From Pirellulales bacterium (GTDB lineage Bacteria; Planctomycetota; Planctomycetia; Pirellulales; JAEUIK01), in contig JAIESQ010000028.1 of NCBI GenBank assembly GCA_019745975.1, forward strand, positions 1-64,000: 64,000 bases of DNA, given 5' to 3'. The translations under genes and the position numbers were made by a program. Numbering within the stretch: position 1 is the first letter of the stretch; every line of letters starts with the position of its first letter. Shown here piece by piece: positions 35,489 through 45,047 of the stretch. The notes below the pieces were generated by a model that saw nothing but the letters and a program-made list of their open reading frames with translations, did not search any database and was not told where the DNA came from.

Positions 35489-36424
35489 CTAGGCCCGCGG
35501 ATGGAACCGGGCGTGCACCGCCTTCAGGCGCCGCTGGTCGACGTGCGTGTAGATTTGCGTCGTCGCAATGTTGGCGTGCCCCAGCAGCTCTTGCACTTGC
35601 CGCAGATCGGCACCGCCCGAGAGCAAATGCGTGGCAAACGTGTGCCGCAGCCAGTGCGGGCTCACATCGGCCGGCGCGCCGGCCTGCACGGCATAGCGCT
35701 TGATCAGTTCCCAGATGCGCTGCCGCGCTAGCGGTCTGCCGTGCCGCGACACGAAGAGCCAGGTCGGCGCCGGCGAGCGCCCCGCGACAAAGGTTGGCCG
35801 CTCCTGCTGGAGATAATCTTCGAGCGCGGTGGCAGCGCGTTTACCCAGCGGCACCAGTCGTTCTTTCTTGCCTTTGCCGTGGCAGCGGCAGTAGTTTTCC
35901 CCCAAGTGCACATCTTCGAGCTTGATGCCCGCCAGCTCCGACACCCGGCATCCCGTGGCGTAGAGCAACTCGAGGATCGCGCGATCGCGACGCCAGGCGG
36001 GCTGCGGCGCGCGGGGACAGGCGAACAGCTTGTCGAGTTGCAGCGAGTTGAGCACGTGCGGCACCCGTTCCCAGAGCTTCGGGCTGCCGAGCAGTTCGGC
36101 CAGGTTCTCGTCGACGACCCCCTCGAGCTGCAAGTAGCGGTAGAACATCCGCAGGCTGACGATGTGTCGGCCGATCGACGCCGGGGCCAATTGTAGTTTC
36201 GACAGCCAGGCGGCGTAATCGGCCAGCTCGCGGATCGAGAGCCGCGTGGCGTTGCGGCCGCCGAGCCACTCACGGAAACGCCGCAGATCGCGCTCGTAGG
36301 CGCGTACCGAGTTCTCGGCCAGGTGACATTGCGCGCGCAAGTAGCCCGGGAACGCCGCGTACCACGAGCCCAATTCGGCCCGCTGCGACTGCGATGGCGG
36401 CAACACGGTGCGGCGACGCGGCAT
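35489..36424 (-). CDS. Tyrosine recombinase XerC/XerD family
   Basis: 311 residues. The SAM-like N-terminal core-binding domain (about 15-100) is followed by a catalytic domain with the full set of active-site residues: Arg in [10 protein letters not shown], Lys in [12 protein letters not shown], HxxR in [11 protein letters not shown], His in [10 protein letters not shown] and the nucleophile Tyr in QIYTHV. The length and the [15 protein letters not shown] start fit the housekeeping Xer enzymes that resolve chromosome dimers at dif. No adjacent dif site was recognised, and only one Xer gene is in the window, so XerC and XerD cannot be told apart. The ATG at 36424 has GAGG 4-5 nt upstream. Confidence 0.9.
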   Translation of the reverse strand: MPRRRTVLPPSQSQRAELGSWYAAFPGYLRAQCHLAENSVRAYERDLRRFREWLGGRNATRLSIRELADYAAWLSKLQLAPASIGRHIVSLRMFYRYLQLEGVVDENLAELLGSPKLWERVPHVLNSLQLDKLFACPRAPQPAWRRDRAILELLYATGCRVSELAGIKLEDVHLGENYCRCHGKGKKERLVPLGKRAATALEDYLQQERPTFVAGRSPAPTWLFVSRHGRPLARQRIWELIKRYAVQAGAPADVSPHWLRHTFATHLLSGGADLRQVQELLGHANIATTQIYTHVDQRRLKAVHARFHPRA

Positions 36425-36672
36425 TGGCACCTCGCACGAAGGTATCAATCAGCGCGTCGGCAGAGCGGTTGTCCTCACTAGAGAGAAATACGGAGATCGG
36501 GCCCAATGCCGTCGGCGCACGCCGTACAATCGACAAGGTCCGACCGCCCAGCGCTACCACGACCGCGGCCAGTCCCTTAGAATCGGAGAGCTGGCGCCGC
36601 GCTCGCCCCCGCAGTTTCCGCCGACCTACCACCCGCGCGCCGATCACTCGCCAGGGACAAGGCAGGCCTCGC

Positions 36673-37632
36673 ATGAGCATCGACACTCTCGACCGCAGCA
36701 GCCCTCCACGGCAGTGGACCCACCGGCATTTGTTGAGCCTCGAAGCGCTCTCGGCGGAAGAGATCACGCTCGTGCTCGACACGGCGGCGGGGTTCAAGGA
36801 GGCGGCCCGCGACGCGCGGCACAAGATTCCGCTGCTGGCCGGCAAGACGGTGGCCAATCTGTTTTTCGAGAACTCGACGCGCACCCGCACGAGCTTCGCA
36901 CTGGCGGCGCGGCGGTTGGGGGCCGACACGGTCGATTTCTCATCGAGCGGCAGCAGCTTGTCGAAGGGGGAAACCTTTATCGACACCGCCAAGAACATCG
37001 AGGCGATGGGGGTCGACCTGGTCGTCGTGCGGCACCGCACGCCAGGCACGCCGCAGCTTTTGGCGCAGAACCTGGGCGTCTCGGTCGTGAACGCCGGCGA
37101 CGGGCCGCACGAGCATCCCACGCAAGGGCTGTTGGACGTGCTGACGATTCGCGATCGGCTGGGGCGTGTCGCCGGCCTGACTGTGGCCCTGGTCGGCGAC
37201 ATTCAACACAGCCGCACGGCGCGATCGAACCTGTGGGCTCTCAAGCGGCTGGGCGCTCACGTGATTTTGTGCGGGCCGGCGACGCTCGTTTCCAAGCGCT
37301 GGGAAGAGCTCGACGTCGAAGTGTGCCATAACCTCGACGAAATCCTGCCGCGCTGCGATGTCGTGAATCTGTTGCGCATTCAGTTCGAGCGGCAGGCGAC
37401 AGCCCCCTTCCCTTCGGTGCGCGAATACGCGCATTTGTACGCGATGAACGGCGAGCGCCTCGCGCGGGCCAAGGAGAACATCCTCATTCTGGCTCCTGGT
37501 CCAATCAATCGCGGCGTCGAGGTCACGCCCGACGTGGCCGACGGGCCGCATTCGGTGATTCTCGAACAAGTGACCAACGGCGTGGCGGTGCGGATGGCGG
37601 TGCTCAAGCTGCTCTTGGGAGGGCGATCATGA
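36673..37632 (+). CDS. pyrB: Aspartate carbamoyltransferase catalytic subunit
   Basis: 319 residues. It condenses carbamoyl phosphate with aspartate in pyrimidine synthesis. The carbamoyl-phosphate loop STRTRTSF is at 68-75, and [12 protein letters not shown] with [15 protein letters not shown] are typical of PyrB. The ATG at 36673 has AAGGCAGG upstream; the frame is open further back but is not coding in appearance. Its last codons overlap pyrC by four nucleotides (ATGA). No regulatory PyrI gene follows. Confidence 0.96.
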   Translation: MSIDTLDRSSPPRQWTHRHLLSLEALSAEEITLVLDTAAGFKEAARDARHKIPLLAGKTVANLFFENSTRTRTSFALAARRLGADTVDFSSSGSSLSKGETFIDTAKNIEAMGVDLVVVRHRTPGTPQLLAQNLGVSVVNAGDGPHEHPTQGLLDVLTIRDRLGRVAGLTVALVGDIQHSRTARSNLWALKRLGAHVILCGPATLVSKRWEELDVEVCHNLDEILPRCDVVNLLRIQFERQATAPFPSVREYAHLYAMNGERLARAKENILILAPGPINRGVEVTPDVADGPHSVILEQVTNGVAVRMAVLKLLLGGRS

Positions 37633-38909
37633 GCAGCCTGCTGATCGAAGGCGGTCGCGTAATCGACCCGGCCGAAGGAGTCGATCGCGTCACCAATGTC
37701 TTGGTCGAAGACGATCGCGTGGCGGCGTTCGACGTGCCGGCCAACGGTCAGGCGCGGATCATCAACGCCCGCGGCAAGCTCGTCGTGCCGGGCTTGATCG
37801 ACATGCACGTGCATTTGCGCGAGCCGGGGCGCGAAGAAGACGAGACGATCCGCACCGGCACGGCGGCGGCGCTGGCCGGCGGCTTCACCTCGATCGCCTG
37901 CATTCCCAATACCGAGCCACCGATCGACACCCAGGCGCAGGTCGAGTTCGTGCAGCATCAGGCCAAGCGGGCCGACCAGGCCAACGTGTTCGTGGTCGCC
38001 TGCGTGAGCAAGAACCGTGAGGGGAAGGAGCTGTCGGAGATCGGCCAGCTCGTCGAGGCCGGCGCGGTCGGTTTCACCGACGACGGCGCGCCGATTTACG
38101 ACCCCGAGCTGTTGCGCCGCGCCTTCGAATACTGCCAGATGTTCGACAAGCCGATCCTCAATCACTGCGAAGTCCGCGAGCTCACCCAGGGGGGCGTGAT
38201 GCACGAGGGCTCGGTCTCTCTGCAACTCGGCTTGACGGGCATGCCCGCCGCCGCCGAAGACGTGATGACCGGACGCGACATCATCCTGGCACAAACCACG
38301 GGCGGGCGGCTGCACGTGATGCACATTTCGACCGCCGGCAGCATCGAACTGGTGCGCCGCGCGAAATCGCGCGGGGTGCGGGTGACGACCGAGGTTTGCC
38401 CGCATCACTTCACGCTCACCGACGAATGCCTGCGCAGCTTCGATTCGAACTACAAGATGAGCCCACCGCTGCGGACGTCTGTCGACGTCGAGGCTTGCAT
38501 CGCCGGCCTGCGCGACGGCACGATCGATTGCATCGTCACCGACCATGCGCCGCACGCCCGGGAAAAGAAGATGCAGGAGCTCGACCGGGCGCCGTTCGGC
38601 ATCGTTGGACTCGAGACGGCGCTGGGGTTGGTCGCCACGGAGCTCGTCGAGCCGGGGCATCTCGATTGGCCGGCGGCAATCGCCAAGCTGACGTGCAACC
38701 CGGCCCGTATTCTCAAGCTGCCGAACAAGGGAACGCTGCGTGCGGGGGCCGACGCCGATGTGACGATCATCGATCCCGAGCGGCGCTGGACGGTGGACGC
38801 CGCGAAGTTCCGTTCGAAGAGCACGAATTCACCGTTCGTCGGCCGCCAGCTCAAAGGTCGGGCCGACACGGTGATCGTGGGCGGGCGCGTGAAGTACGTC
38901 GCGGACTAG
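37629..38909 (+). CDS. pyrC: Dihydroorotase, type I
   Basis: 426 residues. It closes N-carbamoylaspartate to dihydroorotate. The zinc-binding start [18 protein letters not shown] has His60 and His62; further metal residues are in LNHCEV and [11 protein letters not shown], and [15 protein letters not shown] holds the catalytic Asp. The length and HVHLREPG sequence place it with the class I (long) enzymes that often bind PyrB. The translation start overlaps the pyrB stop, so the two are coupled. The spacer after it holds palindromic repeats. Confidence 0.96.
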   Translation: MSSLLIEGGRVIDPAEGVDRVTNVLVEDDRVAAFDVPANGQARIINARGKLVVPGLIDMHVHLREPGREEDETIRTGTAAALAGGFTSIACIPNTEPPIDTQAQVEFVQHQAKRADQANVFVVACVSKNREGKELSEIGQLVEAGAVGFTDDGAPIYDPELLRRAFEYCQMFDKPILNHCEVRELTQGGVMHEGSVSLQLGLTGMPAAAEDVMTGRDIILAQTTGGRLHVMHISTAGSIELVRRAKSRGVRVTTEVCPHHFTLTDECLRSFDSNYKMSPPLRTSVDVEACIAGLRDGTIDCIVTDHAPHAREKKMQELDRAPFGIVGLETALGLVATELVEPGHLDWPAAIAKLTCNPARILKLPNKGTLRAGADADVTIIDPERRWTVDAAKFRSKSTNSPFVGRQLKGRADTVIVGGRVKYVAD

Positions 38910-38961
38910 TGCAGCGTCCGATGCACTTTGACGAATACGCCCCCGTCTGCGCTGCACTAGT
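38905..38961. repeat. Perfect 12-nt inverted repeat at the pyrC end
   Basis: ACTAGTGCAGCG (38905-38916) and CGCTGCACTAGT (38950-38961) are exact reverse complements; the left arm contains the pyrC stop codon. It may act as a transcript-end hairpin but has a 33-nt loop and no T-tract. It adjoins the family D copy at 39002. Confidence 0.55.
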
Positions 38962-39001
38962 AGTTGTCTGCGCCAAACCGCTGATGCATTTGGCGTCGTT
39001 C

Positions 39002-39037
39002 CGCGTCAACCCAGCAAAGCTGGGCTGACGCTCCACT
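39002..39037. repeat. Palindromic repeat, family D, copy 2
   Basis: A hairpin with CGTCAACCCAGC and GCTGGGCTGACG arms. Its reverse complement matches the AGTGGAGCGTCA start and GACGCG end of 11688-11722. It ends in CTCCACTAGT, sharing an ACTAGT end with the inverted repeat next to it. Confidence 0.6.
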
Positions 39038-39055
39038 AGTTCAGCCGGCTTGCGC

Positions 39056-39628
39056 ATGGCGCTGTTGGTCGACGGCTATAACCTGATTCACGCGGCTAAC
39101 ATCGTCGGCCGCGGCCTGGGCCCGCGCGGTTTGGAGCGGGCTCGACAAGCGCTCATGGACACGTTAGCCGCGGCGCTACCCGACGCCGAGCGCGCCCGCA
39201 CGACCATCGTGTTTGACGCAGCCGCGTCCCCCCCAGGATTGCCGCGGGAAATCAACTATCAGGGGATGACGATCCGTTTCGCGACCGGCTACGAAAGTGC
39301 CGACGAACTGCTCGAGGAGCTGATCGGCGCCGATTCGGCTCCCAAACGTCTGACGGTGGTCTCAAGCGATCACCGTGTGCAGAGGGCGGCCCGCAAGCGG
39401 CGCGCCACGGCGATCGACAGCGATGTCTGGTTCGCCGAGGTACAGCGTCAGCGGAAAGGGAAGTCGGCGGGCAAGAAAGCGCCCGCGAGCGACGACGCGC
39501 GTGGCACGGCCGCGCTGTCACAGGAGGAGATCGAAGCGCTCGCGCGCGATGTGGAGGGTGAATCGCGCGACGACTTGTCGATGTTTCCGCCAGAACCCAC
39601 AGATGAATATTTCGACGAAGAACTTTAG
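39056..39628 (+). CDS. NYN-domain (YacP-like) predicted ribonuclease
   Basis: 190 residues. A PIN-like NYN domain starts at once: MALLVDGYNLIHAANIVG with the first catalytic Asp, TIVFDAAASPPGL and SADELLEELIGAD with further acidic residues, and LTVVSSDHRVQRAARKRRA, closely matching the YacP/NYN_YacP family. A charged tail of unknown role follows (about 135-190). Such proteins are predicted single-strand RNA nucleases; YacP (Rae1) of Bacillus cuts mRNA in ribosomes. The ATG at 39056 was preferred to an upstream TTG. Confidence 0.85.
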   Translation: MALLVDGYNLIHAANIVGRGLGPRGLERARQALMDTLAAALPDAERARTTIVFDAAASPPGLPREINYQGMTIRFATGYESADELLEELIGADSAPKRLTVVSSDHRVQRAARKRRATAIDSDVWFAEVQRQRKGKSAGKKAPASDDARGTAALSQEEIEALARDVEGESRDDLSMFPPEPTDEYFDEEL

Positions 39629-39643
39629 CCGACGCTGTCAGCA

Positions 39644-41416
39644 TCAGCTTCGCGTGGCAACGACGGCCTGCGCTACACACGGTGGATCGACCGGGGTGAC
39701 CTGGATGGATCCGGGTGGGCCGTCAGGATAATTGGTTTCGTAGAACGTTGGTGGCTCGTAAGTCCACCCTTCGCACAGCCGCTGTTCCTCCTGCTGTACG
39801 GCGCGAAAGAGTCTTCGACCCACGATCGGCGCCGCCCGCCGTGCCCGCTCGCCCCATTCCGCGTAGAGCTCGTCCAGGATCGTCGTGATCTCGGCAGCTT
39901 GACGGGCATGGTCGCGGTACCACTCGCGGGAGGCCCAGAGCACGCCCGCGTAACGTTCGGGGAGATTCGCAGCCTCGTAGGCGAATCGCGCGCGCACGCG
40001 TTCGTCCGCATGGTGCCGAAATCGCTTCCAGGCACGGAGTGTCGTGCGCACGATGCGCACGACACTGGGGCCATTAACCTCAAAGTCGCGGTGAAAGGCC
40101 CTTAGCAGCAGTTCGGTCTCTTGCCCTTGCGGAATATGGGGGTGGCGGTAATTGAATTGGAATTGGCCGTGGATATCAGCCACGGAAAAGTCGACCAGTG
40201 GGCGCAACTTGCCCTGTGACTCGACCTCGGCAAAGAGAGGTGTTCCGGGAATCGGCGTATACAGCATGAACTGGTGGAATTCGGTGGCATGTTGCACGGC
40301 GTGTTCGATCGCCGCATCGATATTCTCGAGCGTGTGTTCCTCCAATCCAATAATGGTCGAAGCCAGTACGCGTACGCCGTGCTCCTGAAGCTGCCTGACG
40401 AGGCTGAGGGTGTCGGTCCCAGCGAGTTTTTTGTACTGCGAGTCCTTGCCTTCCAGCCCCATCCAAACCCACGAGACTCCCAATCTCACGAGCTGGTCCA
40501 TCGTGTACTTCTGCAAGACATTGGCAGAACTGAAGACAAAGATCGACCAGGGCTTGCGATGCCTCTCCATGAGTTCCAGGAGTTGCAGGCTGCGCTTCTT
40601 GTTGACGAGGAAGTTCTCGTCCATGACGAAGAATGCCTGAATCGCCAGGTTCTTCTCCAGTTGGCACATGATCTCGAACAGATCGGCCCCCGTGCGATAG
40701 AACTCGATGGACCGTCCTTTGCCGCCAAACATGGCCGACGTCGAGCAGAAGTTGCAGCCCATCGGACAACCCACTGACGGAATAAGCGTCGCGCAGGCGT
40801 CGCCCGGGTGATTGCGCAGGGTGACTCCCATGATTCGCGAACCGATATTACCGGGTACCTGTGGGTGGCGAATCGGCAGTTGGGGGTCTTCGCCGAGATA
40901 CTCCCGCATCCAGCGCACGCCATCCGCCATGACGACGTGGTCGCAATCGCAATACCGCTGCAAGTCGGGAAAGTTCGCGAGATGTCCGCCGATCAGAATG
41001 GCGGCCTGCGGGAGATGCTTGCGGATCAGGCGGCACATCCGCCGAACCTTAAGCAGGTTCGTTTGAATGGAACTGATCCCGACAATATCGTAAGGCTGCG
41101 CTTGCAGCTCCTGGATAAAACGTTCCTGCGTGGGAAAGTCCAGCAGCGTGACCGGCGCCTGAAGGTTGGCCTGAATCAACATCAGCCCCCAGGAGCGATT
41201 GAACGTTCGCAATGAGAAGGCATGTTGCACCCGCGTGACCTGATTATGGTAGAGCTCCATCGGATTGATGTAGCGACTGCCGTAGGCATCATCTTGCGCG
41301 TACGGCCCAAAGACGCTGGTCAGCAGTACCCGCGCACGAGTCCCACGAGGATGGCGTGGCGACCCAGGCGTCTCGACAGCAACGGCGGGAACATTGGAAG
41401 CGGCGGCGTGCGACAC
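39644..41416 (-). CDS. B12-binding domain radical SAM protein
   Basis: 590 residues. The N-terminal half (about 80-180) has the cobalamin-binding fold (IVGISSIQTNLLKVRRMCRLI, AAILIGGHLANFPDL) and the middle the radical SAM cluster motif CPMGCNFC (Cys217, Cys221, Cys224), then MDENFLVNKKRSLQLLEL and IIGLEEHTLENIDAAIEHA. It belongs with B12-dependent radical SAM enzymes that methylate or rearrange lipids and antibiotics. The C-terminal 180 residues are not recognised. The GTG at 41416 was chosen because GGGAGG lies 7 nt upstream; the frame extends to 41461. The product is not predicted. Confidence 0.82.
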   Translation of the reverse strand: MSHAAASNVPAVAVETPGSPRHPRGTRARVLLTSVFGPYAQDDAYGSRYINPMELYHNQVTRVQHAFSLRTFNRSWGLMLIQANLQAPVTLLDFPTQERFIQELQAQPYDIVGISSIQTNLLKVRRMCRLIRKHLPQAAILIGGHLANFPDLQRYCDCDHVVMADGVRWMREYLGEDPQLPIRHPQVPGNIGSRIMGVTLRNHPGDACATLIPSVGCPMGCNFCSTSAMFGGKGRSIEFYRTGADLFEIMCQLEKNLAIQAFFVMDENFLVNKKRSLQLLELMERHRKPWSIFVFSSANVLQKYTMDQLVRLGVSWVWMGLEGKDSQYKKLAGTDTLSLVRQLQEHGVRVLASTIIGLEEHTLENIDAAIEHAVQHATEFHQFMLYTPIPGTPLFAEVESQGKLRPLVDFSVADIHGQFQFNYRHPHIPQGQETELLLRAFHRDFEVNGPSVVRIVRTTLRAWKRFRHHADERVRARFAYEAANLPERYAGVLWASREWYRDHARQAAEITTILDELYAEWGERARRAAPIVGRRLFRAVQQEEQRLCEGWTYEPPTFYETNYPDGPPGSIQVTPVDPPCVAQAVVATRS

Positions 41417-41644
41417 GGAATGGCCTCCCGCGGAGAAATGCCCTCGGATTCGCGATGGCACGACGCTCGGTAGGTGCCGATTCGCGACGAATCGGTTCGA
41501 GGCGATGCAGATCGGAGCCGACGCAGATTATAACGCCGACGAATGACTCGCCCATTGCAGTTGTTGCTAGCAGTGGACAGCGTGTCGACCGTTCCGCGTG
41601 ATTTTGATTTCGACGAGGAGGACAATTCAAGCCGATGATTTCCA

Positions 41645-41710
41645 CAAGCCCAGGGAAGGTCCGCGATTAGCGCATTGCTGTCGCTGGGCGTCGTCGGCCT
41701 TCCCTGGGGA
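41645..41710. repeat. Left hairpin end of the RAYT unit
   Basis: CCCAGGGAAGG at the left and CCTTCCCTGGG at the right close a stem over about 40 nt of loop that contains GCATTGCTGTCGCTGGG. Confidence 0.7.
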
Positions 41711-41748
41711 GCCGCCCCGAGAGCCTGTTCTGAAACGGGAGCCGCGAA

Positions 41749-42280
41749 TTGGCCGCTGATCGTCGCTGCTGGCATCATGTGGTGCTCACCACCTACGGGG
41801 CGTGGTTGTACGGTGATCCTCGTGGCTTTCGAACCCGGCATCATCGCCAACATGTTGAAGGTGACTACAGAAATCCGCCACCACGCGGGCTCTACGATGA
41901 GTTAGCGCGGCGTAGCCGCACTTCGCTGGTGCAATCAGCGGTAACTGTTCCGTCGCGTCTCAAGGAGCCGCTTGGGCGAGCGATCTGGAGAGAATTCACT
42001 CGGCGCGGCGCCTGGGTGCTCGTGATGGCCGTGAGCGGTCAACATGTACACTTGCTCGTGAAAGTCGCGCGTTCGCCAGCTTGCCGGGCGAGCGAAGCGT
42101 TGCGCGACGCTCGAACTGCGTTCCCACGGTTGGCGAGGACATCTGTGGGGAATTCGCAGCAAGGCCGATCGCATTCGCGACCGCGCTCATCACGAGAACA
42201 CATATCGATACATCAAGCGGCACGTCCGCGAGGGAGCGTGGATTGGCGTGTGGAAGCAAGATCCGACCACAGCGGACTAA
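41749..42280 (+). pseudogene. REP-associated tyrosine (Y1) transposase, frameshifted
   Basis: The first part reads HHVVLTTYGAWLYGDPRGF and later the HUH motif HVHLLVK (codons at 42043-42051). After this the frame carries junk, but shifting by +1 near 42062-42110 gives the expected C-terminal part: RGHLWGIRSKADRIRDRAH then ENTYRYIKRHVREGAWIGVWK, holding the presumed catalytic Tyr. Together they make one Y1 transposase of about 175 residues. A single frameshift therefore inactivates it unless it is programmed or a sequencing error. The start is probably the TTG at 41749, with CGGGAG 7 nt upstream. It is enclosed by REP hairpins. Confidence 0.75.
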
Positions 42281-42286
42281 CAACGC

Positions 42287-42356
42287 GCGAACCCAGGGAA
42301 GGCCGGCGACCCAAGTTCGTTCAATGTGCGTCGCTGGCGGACCTTCCCTGGGCTTG
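42287..42356. repeat. Right hairpin end of the RAYT unit
   Basis: CCCAGGGAAGG and CCTTCCCTGGG close a second stem-loop. Its outer 20 nt are the reverse complement of the left end. Confidence 0.7.
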
Positions 42357-42416
42357 AGATCGCAATGAAATCACACAGGTGGCACAATGAGAGGCGCAGT
42401 GTCCGGAGCGCACGAC

Positions 42417-43694
42417 TCACGCTTCGAGCGCGCGGTCGGAGATATCTTTGCGGCACCAGGCCCCGTCCCAGCGGATCGCCTTGACCGCCGTGTAAGCCTG
42501 CAGCTTGGCGGCCGAGATACTCGCACCCGAGGCAGTTACGCCCAGCACACGACCGCCATCGGTGACCACCTGCCCCTGCCGCGTCGTCGTGCCGGCATGA
42601 AACACCTTGACGCCCGGCACGCTAGCGGCGATCTCCAGGCCGCGGATTGGCAAGCCGCGCTCGTAGTTGCCGGGATATCCGCGGCTGGCCATCACCACGC
42701 ACACTGCCGGGTCGGGGCTCCACTCGACTCGCTCGAGTCGATCGAGCTGGCCGTCGACGGCGGCCTCGAGCAAGTCGACGAGATCGCTTTTGAGCCGCAT
42801 CAGAATCGCCTGACACTCGGGATCGCCGAAGCGGGCGTTGTACTCGAGCACGCGCGGCCCCTGGTTGGTGAGCATGACGCCGGCGTAGAGCACGCCGCGA
42901 AATGGCCGCCGATTGCGTTTCATCGCGTGGACCGTCGGCACGAGCATCCGTTCTTCGATCGTGGCAAGCAACTCGGGCGTAACCCGCGGCGCGGGAGAGT
43001 ACGCCCCCATGCCACCTGTATTGGGACCAGTATCGCCGTCGCCGGCGCGTTTGTGATCTTGGGCCGGTGGCAGCGTGACGATCGTGCGGCCATCGGTGAT
43101 GGCCATCACGCTGGCTTCTTCGCCGTCGAGCCGATCTTCGATGACAATATGATTACCTGCCGCGCCGAACTCTTTGTCGCGCGCGATGCGGCGCACGGCC
43201 TCGAGGGCGTCGTCGCGATTCTGGCAGACGAACACTCCCTTGCCGGCCGCGAGGCCATCGGCCTTGACGACGATCGGCCGATCCTCGCGCTCGGCGAGAT
43301 ACGTCGCGGCGCTGTCGTGATCGCGAAAGACGTGGTAGTCGGCGGTCGGCACGTCGGCTTGCCGCAGCACGTTCTTGCAGAAGCTCTTGCTCCCTTCGAG
43401 CTCTGCGGCCGCCTTCGAGGGGCCGAAGATACGCAGCTTTTCGGCCGCGAAGGCGTCGACAATGCCGGCCACGAGCGGTTGTTCTGGGCCGACAACGGTG
43501 AGCCGCACGTCGTTCTGCTTGACAAACTTGATCAGCCGCGCGAAGTCCGTCGGCGAAATATCGACGTTCTCCGCCTCGCTCGCCGTGCCGGCGTTTCCCG
43601 GCGCGACGAACACGCGGTCGACGCGTGGGCTCTGGGCAATTTTCCAAGCCAGCGCGTGCTCGCGTCCGCCGCTGCCGATGATCAAAACTTTCAT
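42417..43694 (-). CDS. purD: Phosphoribosylamine-glycine ligase
   Basis: 425 residues. It joins glycine to phosphoribosylamine in purine synthesis. MKVLIIGSGGREHALAWK is the diagnostic N-terminal motif; an ATP-grasp domain follows with VVKADGLAAGKGVFV, and PNTGGMGAYSPAPRV and EYNARFGDPECQAIL are the family signatures. The ATG at 43694 was chosen by the N-terminal motif, although the frame is open to 43928. The RAYT unit lies just downstream. No other pur gene is in the window. Confidence 0.97.
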   Translation of the reverse strand: MKVLIIGSGGREHALAWKIAQSPRVDRVFVAPGNAGTASEAENVDISPTDFARLIKFVKQNDVRLTVVGPEQPLVAGIVDAFAAEKLRIFGPSKAAAELEGSKSFCKNVLRQADVPTADYHVFRDHDSAATYLAEREDRPIVVKADGLAAGKGVFVCQNRDDALEAVRRIARDKEFGAAGNHIVIEDRLDGEEASVMAITDGRTIVTLPPAQDHKRAGDGDTGPNTGGMGAYSPAPRVTPELLATIEERMLVPTVHAMKRNRRPFRGVLYAGVMLTNQGPRVLEYNARFGDPECQAILMRLKSDLVDLLEAAVDGQLDRLERVEWSPDPAVCVVMASRGYPGNYERGLPIRGLEIAASVPGVKVFHAGTTTRQGQVVTDGGRVLGVTASGASISAAKLQAYTAVKAIRWDGAWCRKDISDRALEA

Positions 43695-43828
43695 GGTGCA
43701 TGGCTCCGCCGCAGCGCCCATGGTCGCAAGGCTTGCCCCTCGGCCGACGTCCGCTGCCAGTGAGATTCTAGCGCCACTCGGGTGGGGTGCCAAGCGACGC
43801 GTTGGTCGCTCGAGCATTCCCGTACAGC

Positions 43829-44851
43829 TTATCCAGCTAAACCGACCAGTGCGCGCAGCTCGGCCAGCGGCGCCAGGTACTCGGCCGCCGACAGGCCATC
43901 GACCGACTGTTCGCGTCGCGCGGTGCACCCGTCGACGGCGCCAGCTTCAACCAGAGCGCCTAGCAGCCGCTGCTGGCGCGCGATCGTCACCTCGGCCAGC
44001 GCGCTGCGACTGGCGCGCCGCTCGGCGATCGCCACGCAAGCGGCGTAGGCAGCCCAGTCGCTGACTCCCGCCAGGAGCAGATGGTCGGTGGAGACGCGGC
44101 AAGCGATCCGCGCGCCCGGGTCTGGCCCCAGCGCGGCGACAATCTCCTCCCAGAGGATCGCACCGCAGCCCAATTCGTTGCCGCCATCGGCCATGCCGAC
44201 AGTGGTCACCGTTTTGGTGCGCGCGGCAACCGCATCAAACAACAGATGCGTGGGCGCGGTGACTGCGTCGATCGATGCGCCGCGCATGTTGTGGCACACG
44301 TCGCGCTCTGCGGCGGGTACGAGTTGCTCGAACTGGGCGACTGGCGCCGGCACGCCACAACGGGTTTGGTCGCGAAGCGACTCGAGCGTGTGACTCGGCC
44401 CCACGCGTTCGATCGCCACCAGATGGGTCAGTCGGTTACCAATCGGACCGCGCAGCCAGCGCGTGGTCCACAGCGCGGGTGCTGTATCGGCGAATTCCAC
44501 CGCCAACGGCATTTCGTCGATCCAAGCTCGCGACAAACCGAGCTCGTCGCAGCCAGCCTCCAGAAGTGGCACGCCGAAGCGATCGGTCACGAAGCGAACC
44601 TCTGCGCCGAGCTGGGCCAACAGTGCCGCGAGCGCCAATGCCCCCGGCGGTCCGTCGGTTTCGGCAGCAGGAGGGCGAACCGCGGCGACACAAAATCCGG
44701 TGACGATCGCGACCACGGGCCGCTCGATCGAAAACGATTCGACCAACCTCTCCCAGCCGGCCAACTCGGGGCGCCGCGCGAACGACGGCAAACGTCGCCC
44801 GCCGGGATCGCGGGCGAGGATAAGATCGAGCTGGCTAAAGAGGTCGCGCAT
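43829..44851 (-). CDS. DUF4392 family protein (D-glutamate cyclase C-terminal-like)
   Basis: 340 residues. The start VVAIVTGFCVAA and the signature TVGMADGGNELGCGAI match DUF4392, the fold of the C-terminal part of mammalian D-glutamate cyclase. LERVGPSHTLESLRD-like text and a bound-metal Asp in ADGGNE are consistent. The activity of bacterial members is not established; a role in D-glutamate or cyclic amino-acid metabolism is possible. It lies 134 nt upstream of purD on the same strand and could share its transcript. Confidence 0.75.
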   Translation of the reverse strand: MRDLFSQLDLILARDPGGRRLPSFARRPELAGWERLVESFSIERPVVAIVTGFCVAAVRPPAAETDGPPGALALAALLAQLGAEVRFVTDRFGVPLLEAGCDELGLSRAWIDEMPLAVEFADTAPALWTTRWLRGPIGNRLTHLVAIERVGPSHTLESLRDQTRCGVPAPVAQFEQLVPAAERDVCHNMRGASIDAVTAPTHLLFDAVAARTKTVTTVGMADGGNELGCGAILWEEIVAALGPDPGARIACRVSTDHLLLAGVSDWAAYAACVAIAERRASRSALAEVTIARQQRLLGALVEAGAVDGCTARREQSVDGLSAAEYLAPLAELRALVGLAG

Positions 44852-44986
44852 TGGCTGGTCGGAAGGCTAAAGAGAGGCATTCCAGGATAGCGGTTTACGG
44901 CGGTGACCGTGTTGCGGCGGCCCCTGGCGAGGCCGCAAGTAGCGTCAAGAGCACACCTGGGGACAAGCACATTTTGTCGCACCTGG

Positions 44987-45014
44987 TTGACACTAAGTGT
45001 CGTGGGGGTAAAAC
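44987..45014 (+). promoter_or_regulatory. Candidate sigma70-type promoter of the respiratory cluster
   Basis: TTGACA (44987-44992, full consensus) is followed after 16 nt by TAAAAC (45009-45014), a -10-like box. It points to the Rieske gene, whose ATG is at 45247, leaving a leader of about 225 nt. Confidence 0.35.
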
Positions 45015-45031
45015 ATTCCACCGGGAAGGAT

Positions 45032-45047
45032 TGTGAAAAAAGTCACG
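45032..45047. promoter_or_regulatory. CRP/FNR-type palindrome (TGTGA-N6-TCACG)
   Basis: TGTGA, AAAAAG, TCACG differs from the classic TGTGA-N6-TCACA operator at one base. It begins 18 nt past the candidate -10 box, so a bound regulator of the CRP/FNR family would probably repress at the start site or act on another promoter. An oxygen- or carbon-responsive control of the oxidase cluster would make sense, but a regulator gene is not in the window. Confidence 0.35.

Larger units (their letters stand above)
41645..42356. mobile_element. REP-associated transposon with hairpin ends (RAYT unit)
   Basis: CAAGCCCAGGGAAGGTCCGC (41645-41664) and its exact 20-nt reverse complement (42337-42356) are the outer ends. 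Each end is also a hairpin: the left inner arm GTCGTCGGCCTTCCCTGGG (about 41690-41708) and the right inner arm CCCAGGGAAGGCCGGCGAC (about 42288-42306) pair with the outer arms and with each other. The enclosed gene is a frameshifted Y1 transposase. This is the REP-gene-REP layout of REP-associated tyrosine transposases. No target duplication is visible. Confidence 0.75.

Noticed and set aside
37380-38660. 426-codon minus-strand frame opposite pyrB and pyrC
   Set aside because: Antisense to two conserved housekeeping genes.
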